Source of the DNA: Actinomycetaceae bacterium MB13-C1-2
GTDB taxonomy: Bacteria; Actinomycetota; Actinomycetes; Actinomycetales; Actinomycetaceae
Assembly: GCA_035621235.1 (NCBI GenBank)
Contig: CP141731.1
Span: 1,984,001 to 2,048,000, forward strand
Direction of reading: 5' to 3'
DNA length: 64,000 bases
The position numbers were made by a program, and so were the translations under genes. Position 1 is the first letter of the stretch; the number at the start of each line of letters is the position of its first letter. Below, piece after piece: positions 47,236 to 56,496 of this stretch. Below the pieces are notes generated by a model that made no database searches, was not told where the DNA came from, and saw only the letters and a program-made list of their open reading frames with translations.

Positions 47236-48639
47236 TTGAAGTACATCTCCACGCGCGGCAGTATGACGCCGCAGGCTTTCAGCGAAGTGCTACTTGAAGG
47301 ACTGGCCTCTGATGGGGGACTCGCCGTGCCGGAGAGCCTGCCCATGGTGGATACCCAGACCCTCGAGTCCTGGCGAGAGTTGAGCTACCCGAGACTCGCC
47401 GCTGAGGTTATTTCGCGGTTCGCCACCGATATCCCCCGTGAAGAAATTGATCGGATGGCGGCGGATGCCTATGCGTCCTTTCCCGATCCCGTAGTTCCAC
47501 TTCGCCCGGTTGGCGACGGCGTAACCCTCATTGGTCTTTCAGAAGGCCCGACCCTGGCGTTCAAGGACATGGCAATGCAGTTCCTTGGCCAGGTTCTTCC
47601 ATACGTGCTGAATGAGCAGGACCGCGTATTGAACGTCCTCGGCGCCACCTCCGGAGATACGGGGTCCGCAGCGGAGTATGCACTGCGCGGCAAAGACCGG
47701 ATCTCTGTGTTTATGCTTTCCCCCCAGGGTCGCATGAGTGCCTTTCAACGAGCCCAGATGTATTCCCTGAATGATGCGAACGTCCATAACATTGCGGTCG
47801 ACGGAGTCTTCGATGACTGCCAGAACCTTGTGAAGGAACTTGCGGGCGACCTGGATTTCAAGCGTGCACAGAATCTAGGTGCCGTGAACTCAATAAACCT
47901 GGCACGTATCACCGCACAGATGGTCTATTACTTCTGGGCCTGGCTCCGTGCCACCGATAGTTCTGGTCCGGCTGAAGTATCATTTACGGTTCCTTCAGGA
48001 AATTTCGGAAACATCCTCTCCGGTCACTACGCAAGGGCGATGGGCCTGCCTATTCGACGACTGGTGCTCGCCACTAACGAAAACAATGTGCTCGATGAGT
48101 TTTTCCGTACCGGTATCTACCGGCCGCGTAGCGCCGCCGAGACGTATGCGACCTCCAGCCCGTCCATGGATATTTCAAAAGCATCGAACCTTGAACGATT
48201 TATCTTTGATCTTGTCGAGCATTCTCCGAAACGTTTGCTCGAGTTCTTCGGCGATGTTGAAGAACAGGGTTTTGTCGATCTCTCCGTTGAGCAGCCGAGG
48301 TTTGAGAGCGAGTTCGGAATTGTAAGTGGCTCATCGACACACTCTGATCGTTTGGACACCATCAAGTCGGTGTACGAGGAAGCGGGGGAAATTATCGATC
48401 CTCATACCGCTGATGGAGTCAAAGTCGCAAGAGAACACGTCGAAAATGGTGTCCCGATGTTGGTACTTGAGACCGCCAAAGCTGAGAAGTTCGCTGAGAC
48501 TATTGACGAAGCCATCGGTGTCGAAGTACCGCTCAGTGACGGGTTGCAACAAATGCTTGAGGCTCAGCAGTACGTGGTGGAAATGCAAGGTGATGCGTCG
48601 CAGCTACGCGCATATCTGGCAGAACACGCGCGGCAATAG
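47236..48639 (+). CDS. thrC: threonine synthase
   Basis: A 467-residue PLP enzyme converting O-phosphohomoserine to threonine. It starts at TTG with GGAGGAG upstream. PLP lysine Lys110 in PTLAFKDMAMQFLGQ, phosphate-binding LGATSGDTGSAAEYALRG, N-terminal MKYISTRGSMTPQAFSEVLL and C-terminal family features fit the full-length fungal/Proteobacterial-size class. The gene begins 32 bases after attR, so its upstream region now consists of prophage DNA. Confidence 0.95.
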   Translation: MKYISTRGSMTPQAFSEVLLEGLASDGGLAVPESLPMVDTQTLESWRELSYPRLAAEVISRFATDIPREEIDRMAADAYASFPDPVVPLRPVGDGVTLIGLSEGPTLAFKDMAMQFLGQVLPYVLNEQDRVLNVLGATSGDTGSAAEYALRGKDRISVFMLSPQGRMSAFQRAQMYSLNDANVHNIAVDGVFDDCQNLVKELAGDLDFKRAQNLGAVNSINLARITAQMVYYFWAWLRATDSSGPAEVSFTVPSGNFGNILSGHYARAMGLPIRRLVLATNENNVLDEFFRTGIYRPRSAAETYATSSPSMDISKASNLERFIFDLVEHSPKRLLEFFGDVEEQGFVDLSVEQPRFESEFGIVSGSSTHSDRLDTIKSVYEEAGEIIDPHTADGVKVAREHVENGVPMLVLETAKAEKFAETIDEAIGVEVPLSDGLQQMLEAQQYVVEMQGDASQLRAYLAEHARQ

Positions 48640-48685
48640 CCGGCCCTGCATGATACTCCCAACGAGACTCCCGGCGTCCTGAAAG

Positions 48686-49198
48686 CTACTCGTTATCCCG
48701 CTTGCCATCACTGAGTTCAGCGGTCCATGCGGTGATGGTCTCGATGATCTCGGGCGAATCAGGGAGGGTCCTTGGGCGGAAGCGCCTGATTCGTCCGTCG
48801 GGATGCACGAGGAACTTCTCAAAGTTCCAGATCACACGACCAGCCTTGCCTGCGTCATCGGGCGCCTGAGTTAGTTGACTATACAGAGGATGGGCGTTCT
48901 TACCGTTGACCTTGATTTTCTCGGACATCGGGAAAGTCACCCCCCAGGTTGCCGAGCAGTATTCCGCAATGTCCTCGGACTTGCTTAGTTCCTGTAGGAA
49001 CTGGTTACTAGGGAACCCGATGACGGTGAACCCCTGATCTCCATAGGTGCGTTGCAATTCCTCAAGTTGTTCGTATTGCGGGGCGAGCCCACAACGCGAA
49101 GCGACATTGACGACCAGTGCGACCTTCCCATCGCTCAGTTTCCCGAACGTCGTCTGCTCTCCGCGGAGAGTAGTGACCTCAATCTCATTGATACCCAT
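48686..49198 (-). CDS. glutathione peroxidase-family thiol peroxidase
   Basis: A 170-residue protein with the GPx tetrad landmarks: peroxidatic Cys36 in VVNVASRCGLAPQYEQLEEL, Gln in GFPSNQF, and Trp-Asn in VIWNFEKFLV. It uses Cys rather than selenocysteine; such bacterial enzymes generally reduce hydroperoxides using thioredoxin. The usual NQFGxQEP appears as NQFLQEL. It converges on thrC with a 46-bp gap. Confidence 0.9.
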   Translation of the reverse strand: MGINEIEVTTLRGEQTTFGKLSDGKVALVVNVASRCGLAPQYEQLEELQRTYGDQGFTVIGFPSNQFLQELSKSEDIAEYCSATWGVTFPMSEKIKVNGKNAHPLYSQLTQAPDDAGKAGRVIWNFEKFLVHPDGRIRRFRPRTLPDSPEIIETITAWTAELSDGKRDNE

Positions 49199-49502
49199 GG
49201 CGATGTTCCCTTCTCTTCATGTCGCGCGGTCGGGGCCGACGGATCATTGATTTGCCGAGTTGTGGTTAGTTGGCGAGGCTTGAACCCTAGTCGCGTGAAT
49301 ACCCATCGCTTACGCTGTACATTTTTCAACCAATGGACTCTCCCCGCAATCCCACTAGTGTGCTGGGGAGACATCGGCTGGTCACGCTGCGGTGTCCATA
49401 GCCATAGAAGGGCCGTAATGGCCCGCCTGGGTCGTTACAAACTGGAGCGGCACCACTACTATCGACTGTAAGAACAGAGGTCTTTAGGAAGAGGTTGACT
49501 CA
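49199..49502. other. intergenic region before the aldo/keto reductase gene
   Basis: About 300 bp between divergent genes. Open frames here are short and not convincing. It must hold the promoters for both neighbours, but I see no pair of boxes with good match and spacing. Confidence 0.4.
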
Positions 49503-50342
49503 GTGAGCAATACAGTCCGAACCGAGCTCCAAGGTGGTGTCGAACTGCCGAAAATTGGTCTGGGAACCTACAGGTTGAACGGGGAAAATGGGGCAGGCGC
49601 AATTGATGCTGCGATTAGTGCGGGCTATCGCCTAATCGACTCCGCGTTCAATTACGACAACGAGGGCGCCGTGGGTGAGGCCGTCCGTAATACCGAAGTT
49701 CCACGCGAGGACCTGATCATAACCTCGAAACTTCCCGGACGTTATCACGCCTATGACCGGGCCAAAGAAGCCATTGAAGAAAGCCTGTTCCGGCTGGGCC
49801 TTGACCAGATTGATCTCTACCTGATTCACTGGCCGCTTCCAAGAGTCGACAAGTACGTCGAAGCATGGAGGGCGCTGGTTGATGCTCAGGAACGTGGCAT
49901 CATTCGGTGGATCGGGGTGTCGAACTTCCTCCCGGAGCACATCGAACGCCTTGAAAGCGAGACCGGAGTTTTGCCGGCCGTCAACCAGCTTCAACTTCAC
50001 CCATACTTCCCTGACACAGAAGCAGTAGAGTACAACACCAGTAGGGGAATCATCACTGAAGCATGGTCTCCGCTGGGGCGGGGCAAAGACCTGCTTGACG
50101 AGCCAGTGATCATTGAGATCGCCGACAACCACTTTGCGACTCCCGCTCAGGTCGTGTTGGCGTGGCACATGGCCCGCGGCGTCGTCCCGATTCCGAAGTC
50201 CTCCAGCCTTGAGCGTCAGATCGCGAACTTCAATGCACAAAGTCTTGAGCTCGCTGCCGATGAGGTAACTGCAATCACCGACCTTGGTGTCAACGGACAC
50301 AGGGTGCTTGATATCGACCCAGCGACGCACGAGGAGTTCTAG
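49503..50342 (+). CDS. aldo/keto reductase
   Basis: A 279-residue NADPH-dependent oxidoreductase with the family tetrad: Asp-Tyr in RLIDSAFNYDNEGAVGEAVR, Lys in LIITSKLPG and His in LYLIHWPLP. The C-terminal NADPH site is IPKSSSLERQIANFNA. GTG start with GGAAGAGG upstream. Closest in style to the 2,5-diketo-gluconate reductase group; the natural substrate cannot be read from the sequence. Confidence 0.92.
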   Translation: MSNTVRTELQGGVELPKIGLGTYRLNGENGAGAIDAAISAGYRLIDSAFNYDNEGAVGEAVRNTEVPREDLIITSKLPGRYHAYDRAKEAIEESLFRLGLDQIDLYLIHWPLPRVDKYVEAWRALVDAQERGIIRWIGVSNFLPEHIERLESETGVLPAVNQLQLHPYFPDTEAVEYNTSRGIITEAWSPLGRGKDLLDEPVIIEIADNHFATPAQVVLAWHMARGVVPIPKSSSLERQIANFNAQSLELAADEVTAITDLGVNGHRVLDIDPATHEEF

Positions 50343-50457
50343 GCCCCTAGGGTAACGGTCTGCACAGCCCCTGAAGTTCGTTCCACTACTGTGCACGACT
50401 ATCATTGGACCCTGTAGTGCGGCCATTTGGCCGATTCCGAACCTCTTGGGAGACACA

Positions 50458-52467
50458 GTGGCAACCTTCGTTGCAGTCATCGACGGAAACCAGGTAGAAG
50501 TCGAATCTGGTAGCACCGGATTGGATCTATTCGGTAAGGACAGGAACATCGTTGCAATGCGGGTCAACGGTGAGACAAAGGACCTGTTCGTCCCGATCCC
50601 TGAGGGAGCTGAAGTCGAGACGGTCACGATTGATTCCGACGAGGGACTTTCTATTCTGCGCCACAGTGCCGCGCACGTCCTCGCCCAGGCGGTTCAGCAA
50701 CAAAACCCACAGGTGGACCTCGGGATCGGCCCGCCGATCACCGACGGCTTCTACTACGATTTTGGTGTTGACGCTCCTTTTGATCCCGAGGATCTCCGCG
50801 CGCTTGAAAAGTCCATGGGCCGGATCGTTAAGGAGAATCAGACCTTTCGCCGTCGCGTTGTTTCGGACAAGGAAGCACGTGAAGAACTGGCCGACCAACC
50901 CTACAAGCTGGAGCTTATTGGGCTAAAGGGCGGTTCGAATGACGAGGATGGCTCATCTGTTGAGGTCGGCGCGGGCGAACTAACCATGTATGACAACGTC
51001 CGCCGCGGCGGTGAAGTTGCGTGGAAGGACCTGTGTCGCGGTCCCCACGTTCCCTCGACCAAGTATCTGGGCAATGGGTTCGCCCTGACCAGATCCGGCG
51101 GAGCGTACTGGCGTGGGAGCGAGAAGAACCCGCAGCTGCAACGCATCTACGGCACGGCTTGGCCCACAAAAGAGGAACTTAGGCAGTATCAGGAACGGAT
51201 CGCAGAAGCAGAACGTCGTGATCACCGTCGCCTCGGCGCAGAACTTGACCTGTTTAGTTTTCCCGACGAAATCGGATCGGGTTTGCCCGTTTTCCACCCA
51301 AAGGGTGCGGCAGTCCGAATGGAGCTAGAGGACTACTCTCGCAAACAGCACGTCGCAGCAGGATACGACTTTGTTTCCACCCCGCACATAACCAAAGGCA
51401 CTCTTTTTGAGCAGTCCGGCCACCTTGAGTGGTACAAGGACGGCATGTTCCCTCCTCTCCACGTCGATGAGGAAATTGACGAGGAAACGGGGGAGGTACG
51501 CAAGGCGGGCTTCGATTACTACCTGAAGCCGATGAACTGCCCCATGCACTCCCTGATCTTTGCCTCGCGGGGGCGAAGCTATCGCGACCTACCGATGAGA
51601 CTCTTTGAGTTCGGAACGGTCTACAGGTACGAGAAGTCGGGCGTGGTCCACGGTCTTACCAGGGCTCGTGGTTTCACGCAGGATGATGCACACATCTACA
51701 CCACTCGTTCCCAAATGCGAGCAGAGATACGCGAGGTTTTGGAGTTCGTCCTGAATCTTCTGCGGGACTACGGTCTGAACGATTTCTATCTAGAGTTGTC
51801 AACGAAGAACCCCGAGAAATACTTCGGTTCTGATGAGATCTGGGAAGAAGCCACGGACACTTTGCGAGAGGTCGCTGAAGAGACCGGACTTGAACTGGTG
51901 GATGACCCGGGCGGTGCGGCTTTCTACGGACCGAAGATCTCAGTTCAGGCGCGTGACGCGCTTGGACGAACCTGGCAGATGTCCACCATCCAACTGGACT
52001 TCAACACCCCCGAACGCCTGAACCTGGAGTACACGGAGAGCGATGGGACCCGTCAGCGTCCCGTGATGATTCACCGGGCTCTATTTGGTTCAATCGAGCG
52101 CTTTTTCGCGATCCTGCTCGAGCACTACGCCGGGGCTTTCCCACTGTGGTTGGCGCCCGTTCAGGTTCGGCTCATCCCAGTTGCGGATGCCTTTGACCCC
52201 TACTGTGATGAAATCGCCGAGAAGCTCAAGAAAGAGGGCCTACGGGTCGAGGTCGACAAATCCGATGATCGGTTTGGCAAGAAGATCCGTAACGCTTCAA
52301 AGGACAAGATTCCGGTTGTTCTGATTGCGGGGGGCGAGGACGAGGCAGCGGGTGCGGTTTCGTTCCGACTCCGCGGCGGCGAACAGATCAACGGTGTCCC
52401 GGTAGATCAGGCGGTCGAGCGGATTGTCGAGCACGACCGAGCCCACCGCAACGATGATGAGATCTAG
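50458..52467 (+). CDS. thrS: threonyl-tRNA synthetase
   Basis: A 669-residue class II synthetase starting at GTG with GGGAG nearby. TGS domain (about 1-65), editing domain with [11 protein letters not shown] (zinc-coordinating HxxxH-type) and later CRGPHVPST, then the catalytic core: motif 1 around [20 protein letters not shown], zinc ligand Cys in PMNCPMH, motif 2 [20 protein letters not shown] with [10 protein letters not shown], and motif 3 [22 protein letters not shown]-terminal anticodon domain ends it. First gene of a long rightward cluster. Confidence 0.96.
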   Translation: MATFVAVIDGNQVEVESGSTGLDLFGKDRNIVAMRVNGETKDLFVPIPEGAEVETVTIDSDEGLSILRHSAAHVLAQAVQQQNPQVDLGIGPPITDGFYYDFGVDAPFDPEDLRALEKSMGRIVKENQTFRRRVVSDKEAREELADQPYKLELIGLKGGSNDEDGSSVEVGAGELTMYDNVRRGGEVAWKDLCRGPHVPSTKYLGNGFALTRSGGAYWRGSEKNPQLQRIYGTAWPTKEELRQYQERIAEAERRDHRRLGAELDLFSFPDEIGSGLPVFHPKGAAVRMELEDYSRKQHVAAGYDFVSTPHITKGTLFEQSGHLEWYKDGMFPPLHVDEEIDEETGEVRKAGFDYYLKPMNCPMHSLIFASRGRSYRDLPMRLFEFGTVYRYEKSGVVHGLTRARGFTQDDAHIYTTRSQMRAEIREVLEFVLNLLRDYGLNDFYLELSTKNPEKYFGSDEIWEEATDTLREVAEETGLELVDDPGGAAFYGPKISVQARDALGRTWQMSTIQLDFNTPERLNLEYTESDGTRQRPVMIHRALFGSIERFFAILLEHYAGAFPLWLAPVQVRLIPVADAFDPYCDEIAEKLKKEGLRVEVDKSDDRFGKKIRNASKDKIPVVLIAGGEDEAAGAVSFRLRGGEQINGVPVDQAVERIVEHDRAHRNDDEI

Positions 52468-52473
52468 ATACGA

Positions 52474-53151
52474 ATGACCCGGAATTCTACGGAGAGCGCC
52501 AAGACTGAGCCGACTGTCAACGGCAAAGTCAACGTGACGGTGGACAACGAGTTCGATTCCACGGGGAACGGTGGTGTTCTTGAAGTTGAGGACGCCCGGA
52601 GTCTGGCGGGTGTTCCGGACGGGTTTCAGCGCCTGTGGACGCCGTATCGGATGGCCTACATCAATGGCGATCACGATCACGGTTCCGATACGAGTCAGTG
52701 CCCTTTCTGTGCGGCACCTTCGCAACCTGATGAAGAGGGATTGATAGTTCATCGAGGCAATAACTGCTTTGTGCTGATGAACCTGTTCCCATACAACTCC
52801 GGTCATCTTCTTGTTTGTCCATACAGGCATATTGCCGACTACACCGAACTCGCCGATGCCGAGCGAATCGAGATAGGTGAGCTGACAGCTCACGCAATGC
52901 GGGTACTGCGTTCAGTTTCTGGACCGGCTGGTTTCAACCTCGGGATGAACCAGGGAGAGGTAGCCGGAGCGGGAATAGCGGCTCACCTCCACCAGCACAT
53001 TGTCCCTCGATGGGGTGGAGATTCGAACTTCTTCCCGATAATCGCCAGAACCAAGGCGATCCCACAGCTGCTTGAGGAAGCCCGTGGGCTCCTCGCGAAT
53101 GCGTGGGGGAGCGTCGGGGTGGAAGACGGCCCTCAAGAAGGAAAAAGATAG
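52474..53151 (+). CDS. HIT-family hydrolase/phosphorylase
   Basis: A 225-residue protein. The first 60 residues are low-complexity; the HIT domain follows: CPFC.APS..(near 75), LFPYNSGHLLVCPYRHIADY, and the histidine triad AHLHQHIVPRW near 170. It resembles the Ap4A phosphorylase-type enzyme encoded between thrS and pgsA in mycobacteria, which breaks down diadenosine polyphosphates made by synthetases. The gene lies 6 bases after thrS and its stop abuts the pgsA start. Confidence 0.88.
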   Translation: MTRNSTESAKTEPTVNGKVNVTVDNEFDSTGNGGVLEVEDARSLAGVPDGFQRLWTPYRMAYINGDHDHGSDTSQCPFCAAPSQPDEEGLIVHRGNNCFVLMNLFPYNSGHLLVCPYRHIADYTELADAERIEIGELTAHAMRVLRSVSGPAGFNLGMNQGEVAGAGIAAHLHQHIVPRWGGDSNFFPIIARTKAIPQLLEEARGLLANAWGSVGVEDGPQEGKR

Positions 53152-53826
53152 ATGGTTCTGGGAAACCACGGTCGCTCGGTTACGAAGGCGATCTTCACTC
53201 CGGTGGCAAGGGGTCTACACCGGATGGGCGTGACGCCAAACATGATCACGTACACTTCGGCGTTGCTCGTCACGGCAATATCGTTCGGATTGATTGCCAG
53301 GGGATATCTTTTTGTCGGTGGCGTGTTAGTCGGCCTGGTGCTGTTTGCAGATTCGATCGACGGAATCCTGGCCCGTATGACAGGGCAGTCGTCGAAATAT
53401 GGAGCATTTCTCGATTCCACGATGGATAGGATCACGGACGGAATCGTCTTCGGGTCGCTCCTCTGGTGGGCGATTGTCGGACTGCCCGACGGTGCTGTTC
53501 GGACCGTTTCAATCATCTCCGGAATCGTCTGTATGACCGCGATTGGCGTGGTCCCATACGCCAGGGCTCGCGCGGAGAATTTCGGGGTGATTGCCAAAGT
53601 AGGAATCGCGGAACGCACAGATCGCCTAATCATTGCACTCGTCGGAGCCGGTTTCACTGATTTGGGTGTGCCACTGTGGCTCTACGCCGTTGGTCTGACC
53701 TGGGTCGCATTCGCTTCGAGTGTGACGGTAGTTCAGCGCATGGTGGTAACCCACAGGGAACTCAAGGATGGGCTCGTGGAGGAGAACGACGGGTCGACCG
53801 GAGGACAGGAGCCAGCAACCTCGTGA
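53152..53826 (+). CDS. pgsA: phosphatidylinositol phosphate synthase
   Basis: A 224-residue CDP-alcohol phosphotransferase with the motif D..DG..AR...G...G.F.D...D seen as DSIDGILARMTGQSSKYGAF, LDSTMDR. Several membrane helices (VTAISFGLIARGYLFVGGVL; LLWWAIVGLPDGAV). By locus it corresponds to the actinobacterial enzyme that joins CDP-diacylglycerol to inositol-1-phosphate, the first step to phosphatidylinositol and its mannosides. The next gene overlaps by GTGA. Confidence 0.9.
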   Translation: MVLGNHGRSVTKAIFTPVARGLHRMGVTPNMITYTSALLVTAISFGLIARGYLFVGGVLVGLVLFADSIDGILARMTGQSSKYGAFLDSTMDRITDGIVFGSLLWWAIVGLPDGAVRTVSIISGIVCMTAIGVVPYARARAENFGVIAKVGIAERTDRLIIALVGAGFTDLGVPLWLYAVGLTWVAFASSVTVVQRMVVTHRELKDGLVEENDGSTGGQEPATS

Positions 53827-54740
53827 TTGCCGCCGTCTATAGGATCGCCTGGAAGGTTCTGCCGAAGCTTCCACAGGGACTGGTGATCTGGTTTGCCCAT
53901 CTCGTAGCGGATATTGTCTACCTTCTGGGTGGCTCCTCTGTTCAGCAAATGCGGAAAAACTACGAGCGGCTCAGCGGGCGAAAGATATCGAAAAAAGAAC
54001 TGCGCGAGGGAGTGCGTTCGTACTTTCGTTGCTTTGCGCAAATGTTTACCCTCTCGGGGTGGAACACCGCCGAGATTGCAAATGGATGCGTTTGGCCGGA
54101 CGGAGCCCGAGATGCCGAATGGCTTGAAGACGGCCCACTTGTCTTGGCGCTAACCCACTCCGGCAACTGGGATCTTGCCGGTGCATGGTTCTGCCAGACC
54201 CACGGCAAGATCGTCACTGTGGCAGAGAAACTGAACCCCGAAGACCTCTTTGAGCAGTTCGTCGAGTTTCGAGAGTCCCTTGGGATGGAGATAATCGGGG
54301 TGGGTCCCGGCGATCACGTCTTCGCCGAATTGGTTGAGAAGACACGAGGTCGCCCCGTCCTGGTTCCGCTTCTGGCTGATCGCGACATTTCGGGATCTGG
54401 GATTGAGGTTCGCCTCGGAGGCTCCAAGGCGCTGGTGGCGGCCGGGCCAGCGGCGCTTGCTCTCAAGCTCGGACGGCCTTTGATTGCCGGGCACATTTCG
54501 TATGTCTACGACCGGGGAAGATGGAACATCAGAGCGCACTTTTCCGACCCTGTGAAGATGCCCGAGTTGCGCGAGGGTGAGACCGAAACGGAAGCACTCA
54601 CTCGAGCCTGGGTGGACGAGATTTCCCCTGTAATGATCGATCACATGGTTGACTGGCACATGATGCAGAAGGTCTTCGTTGACGACCTTGATCCCGAGCG
54701 GCTTGCACGCGCTCGCCAGCGGGCACAGGAGGCGGAGTAA
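53823..54740 (+). CDS. phosphatidylinositol mannoside acyltransferase
   Basis: A 305-residue LPLAT-family protein whose GTG overlaps the pgsA stop. The catalytic H(X)4D motif is in LTHSGNWDLAGAW, with PVLVPLLADRD and GPAALALKLGRPLIAGHISY downstream. In this operon context it corresponds to PatA, which transfers palmitate to the mannose of PIM at the inner leaflet. It is ATG-coupled to pimA. Confidence 0.9.
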   Translation: MIAAVYRIAWKVLPKLPQGLVIWFAHLVADIVYLLGGSSVQQMRKNYERLSGRKISKKELREGVRSYFRCFAQMFTLSGWNTAEIANGCVWPDGARDAEWLEDGPLVLALTHSGNWDLAGAWFCQTHGKIVTVAEKLNPEDLFEQFVEFRESLGMEIIGVGPGDHVFAELVEKTRGRPVLVPLLADRDISGSGIEVRLGGSKALVAAGPAALALKLGRPLIAGHISYVYDRGRWNIRAHFSDPVKMPELREGETETEALTRAWVDEISPVMIDHMVDWHMMQKVFVDDLDPERLARARQRAQEAE

Positions 54741-55912
54741 TGCGAGTTGGAATCGTTTGTCCCTACTCATTTGATGCGCCGGGTGGAGTGCAGTTTCACG
54801 TTAGAGACCTTGCCGAAGAACTGATTCGCAGAGGTCACTACGTCCGTGTGCTCGCCCCCTCGCAGAACGAGGACCTTCCCCCCTGGCTTGACTCGGTGGG
54901 TTCGTCCTTTGCGGTTCGGTTCAACGGCTCGGTGGCGCGCCTTGCATTCGGACCCAAGGTCGACCGAAAGACGCGAAAATGGCTTGAGAAGAATGACTTC
55001 GATGTTCTCCACATACACGAACCGGGAACCCTATCGGTCGGTCTTATCGCGCTTATGCGGGCACGGGTTCCGGTCGTGGCGACGTTTCATTCGGCAATGA
55101 ATCACTCTAGACTTCGCGGAATGACGGCCGGGCTGGTAGCGCCGTCGCTAGAGAAGATCGCCGCCCGCGTAGCCGTTTCTGAAGAGGCAAAACGAACTCT
55201 TGTTGAACATCATTCCGGCGATGCGATTATCGTGCCGAATGGCGTATTTACCAGGCAGTTCTCGTCAGCGGTTCCAAGGCCGGAATGGGAGGCCACTTCG
55301 GACCGTCCGGTTATCGTCTTCCTTGGTCGTCTTGACGAACCGCGTAAAGGACTGCCGGTCTTTGCCGGCGCAATAGAGGACGTCCTACGGGAGCATCCCG
55401 GCACGCGGTTCCTGGTGGCGGGTCGCGGCGAAGCGGATTCGCTGCATGAACTCATTGAAAAACACCCCGATTCAGTTCAGCTTCTTGGGGAGATCACAGA
55501 CGAGGACAAGGCTTCGCTTCTTTCAGGTGCCACCGCATACGTGGCACCACAGACCGGCGGGGAGTCATTTGGGATTGTCTTAGTCGAGGCAATGGCGGCT
55601 AAGACTCTGGTGATCGCGTCCGATATTGCCGCGTTCGAGGCAGTACTGGACCAGGGACGCGCCGGGGACCTATTCCCGGTTGGCGATTCAACGGCCCTTG
55701 CCAAAACGATCAGTGCCGCTATCGCAGATCCGACCAGGACTGAAAGGTTGGCGAACCTGGGAGCCGAGAGAGCCCAGATCTACGACTGGCAGACAGTGAC
55801 AGATCGATTGCTTGCGATTTATGACGCAGTTCTTCCCTGGGGTCCGAGGCCATCGACGGGTACGGCCTACGAGAACCTGCATGAGCGCTTCGCATCTGGA
55901 GGAGGCAGATGA
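54740..55912 (+). CDS. pimA: phosphatidylinositol alpha-mannosyltransferase
   Basis: A 390-residue GT-B, GT4-family glycosyltransferase. N-terminal MRVGIVCPYSFDAPGGVQFH with the GGV nucleotide loop, VVATFHSAMNHSRLRG, FLGRLDEPRKGLPVFAGAIE hinge, and the C-terminal EX7E-type APQTGGESFGIVLVEAMAAK. It adds the first mannose from GDP-mannose to phosphatidylinositol. GTG/ATG overlaps tie it to the acyltransferase before and the membrane protein after. Confidence 0.93.
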   Translation: MRVGIVCPYSFDAPGGVQFHVRDLAEELIRRGHYVRVLAPSQNEDLPPWLDSVGSSFAVRFNGSVARLAFGPKVDRKTRKWLEKNDFDVLHIHEPGTLSVGLIALMRARVPVVATFHSAMNHSRLRGMTAGLVAPSLEKIAARVAVSEEAKRTLVEHHSGDAIIVPNGVFTRQFSSAVPRPEWEATSDRPVIVFLGRLDEPRKGLPVFAGAIEDVLREHPGTRFLVAGRGEADSLHELIEKHPDSVQLLGEITDEDKASLLSGATAYVAPQTGGESFGIVLVEAMAAKTLVIASDIAAFEAVLDQGRAGDLFPVGDSTALAKTISAAIADPTRTERLANLGAERAQIYDWQTVTDRLLAIYDAVLPWGPRPSTGTAYENLHERFASGGGR

Positions 55913-56496
55913 ACTGGCAGTTATGGCTCTTGGTAGTCCTCGGAATCCTGGCCATTATCACGCTAGGACTCTTGAGCCTTCGAATGGCCAAGAGAATTGA
56001 CAGGCTCCACCGTCGGGTCGAGTCGAACCGAGTTAACCTAAATCGCCAACTGATTAAGCGGGCGGCAGAGACCATGAGGACCGCTGATCTGGTGCAGGTT
56101 CCATCTGATCGCGCCACCGAGATGCGGCGGGCAGCAACGGACGAAATTAGCCTGGCAGGGGTCCCTTTGGTCATCAAAGGACTCGGATCTGACGAAAGTA
56201 ATGAGCCTGCAACCCTCGCCCGACTACGGGCCGAGTCTGATCTTAGTGAAGTGCTCCGCGTGTGCATGACCGAGGATCTGTGCGCCGAAATGAAGACAGA
56301 CCCGGTCTCTGGAGCTCAGCTAGAGGCTTTGATAGAGGCGTGTAATCGAGCGGAACTGATTCGAACCCTTCACAACCAGGATGTCTCCCTAACTCTGGCG
56401 CTCCGCGACCGTAGGCTACCGAAGGCGTTGCACCTGGCTGGAAGTGCCGAACTGCCGCATCCGGTGGAACTGGATGATCGGGTTTTCGGTGACTGA
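55909..56496 (+). CDS. membrane-anchored protein of the PIM operon, unknown function
   Basis: A 195-residue protein: N-terminal helix (WQLWLLVVLGILAIITLGLL, 3-22) then a coiled-coil start (RMAKRIDRLHRRVESNRVNL) and a soluble helical domain (TLARLRAESDLSEVLRVCMT; QDVSLTLALRDRRLPKALHL). Proteins of this kind follow pimA in many actinobacteria. ATGA overlap with pimA. Function not known to me. Confidence 0.75.
   Translation: MNWQLWLLVVLGILAIITLGLLSLRMAKRIDRLHRRVESNRVNLNRQLIKRAAETMRTADLVQVPSDRATEMRRAATDEISLAGVPLVIKGLGSDESNEPATLARLRAESDLSEVLRVCMTEDLCAEMKTDPVSGAQLEALIEACNRAELIRTLHNQDVSLTLALRDRRLPKALHLAGSAELPHPVELDDRVFGD

Noticed and set aside
49632-50627. 331-codon - strand frame opposite the aldo/keto reductase
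   Set aside because: Antisense of a gene with clear catalytic motifs; spans the thrS promoter region and has no protein features.
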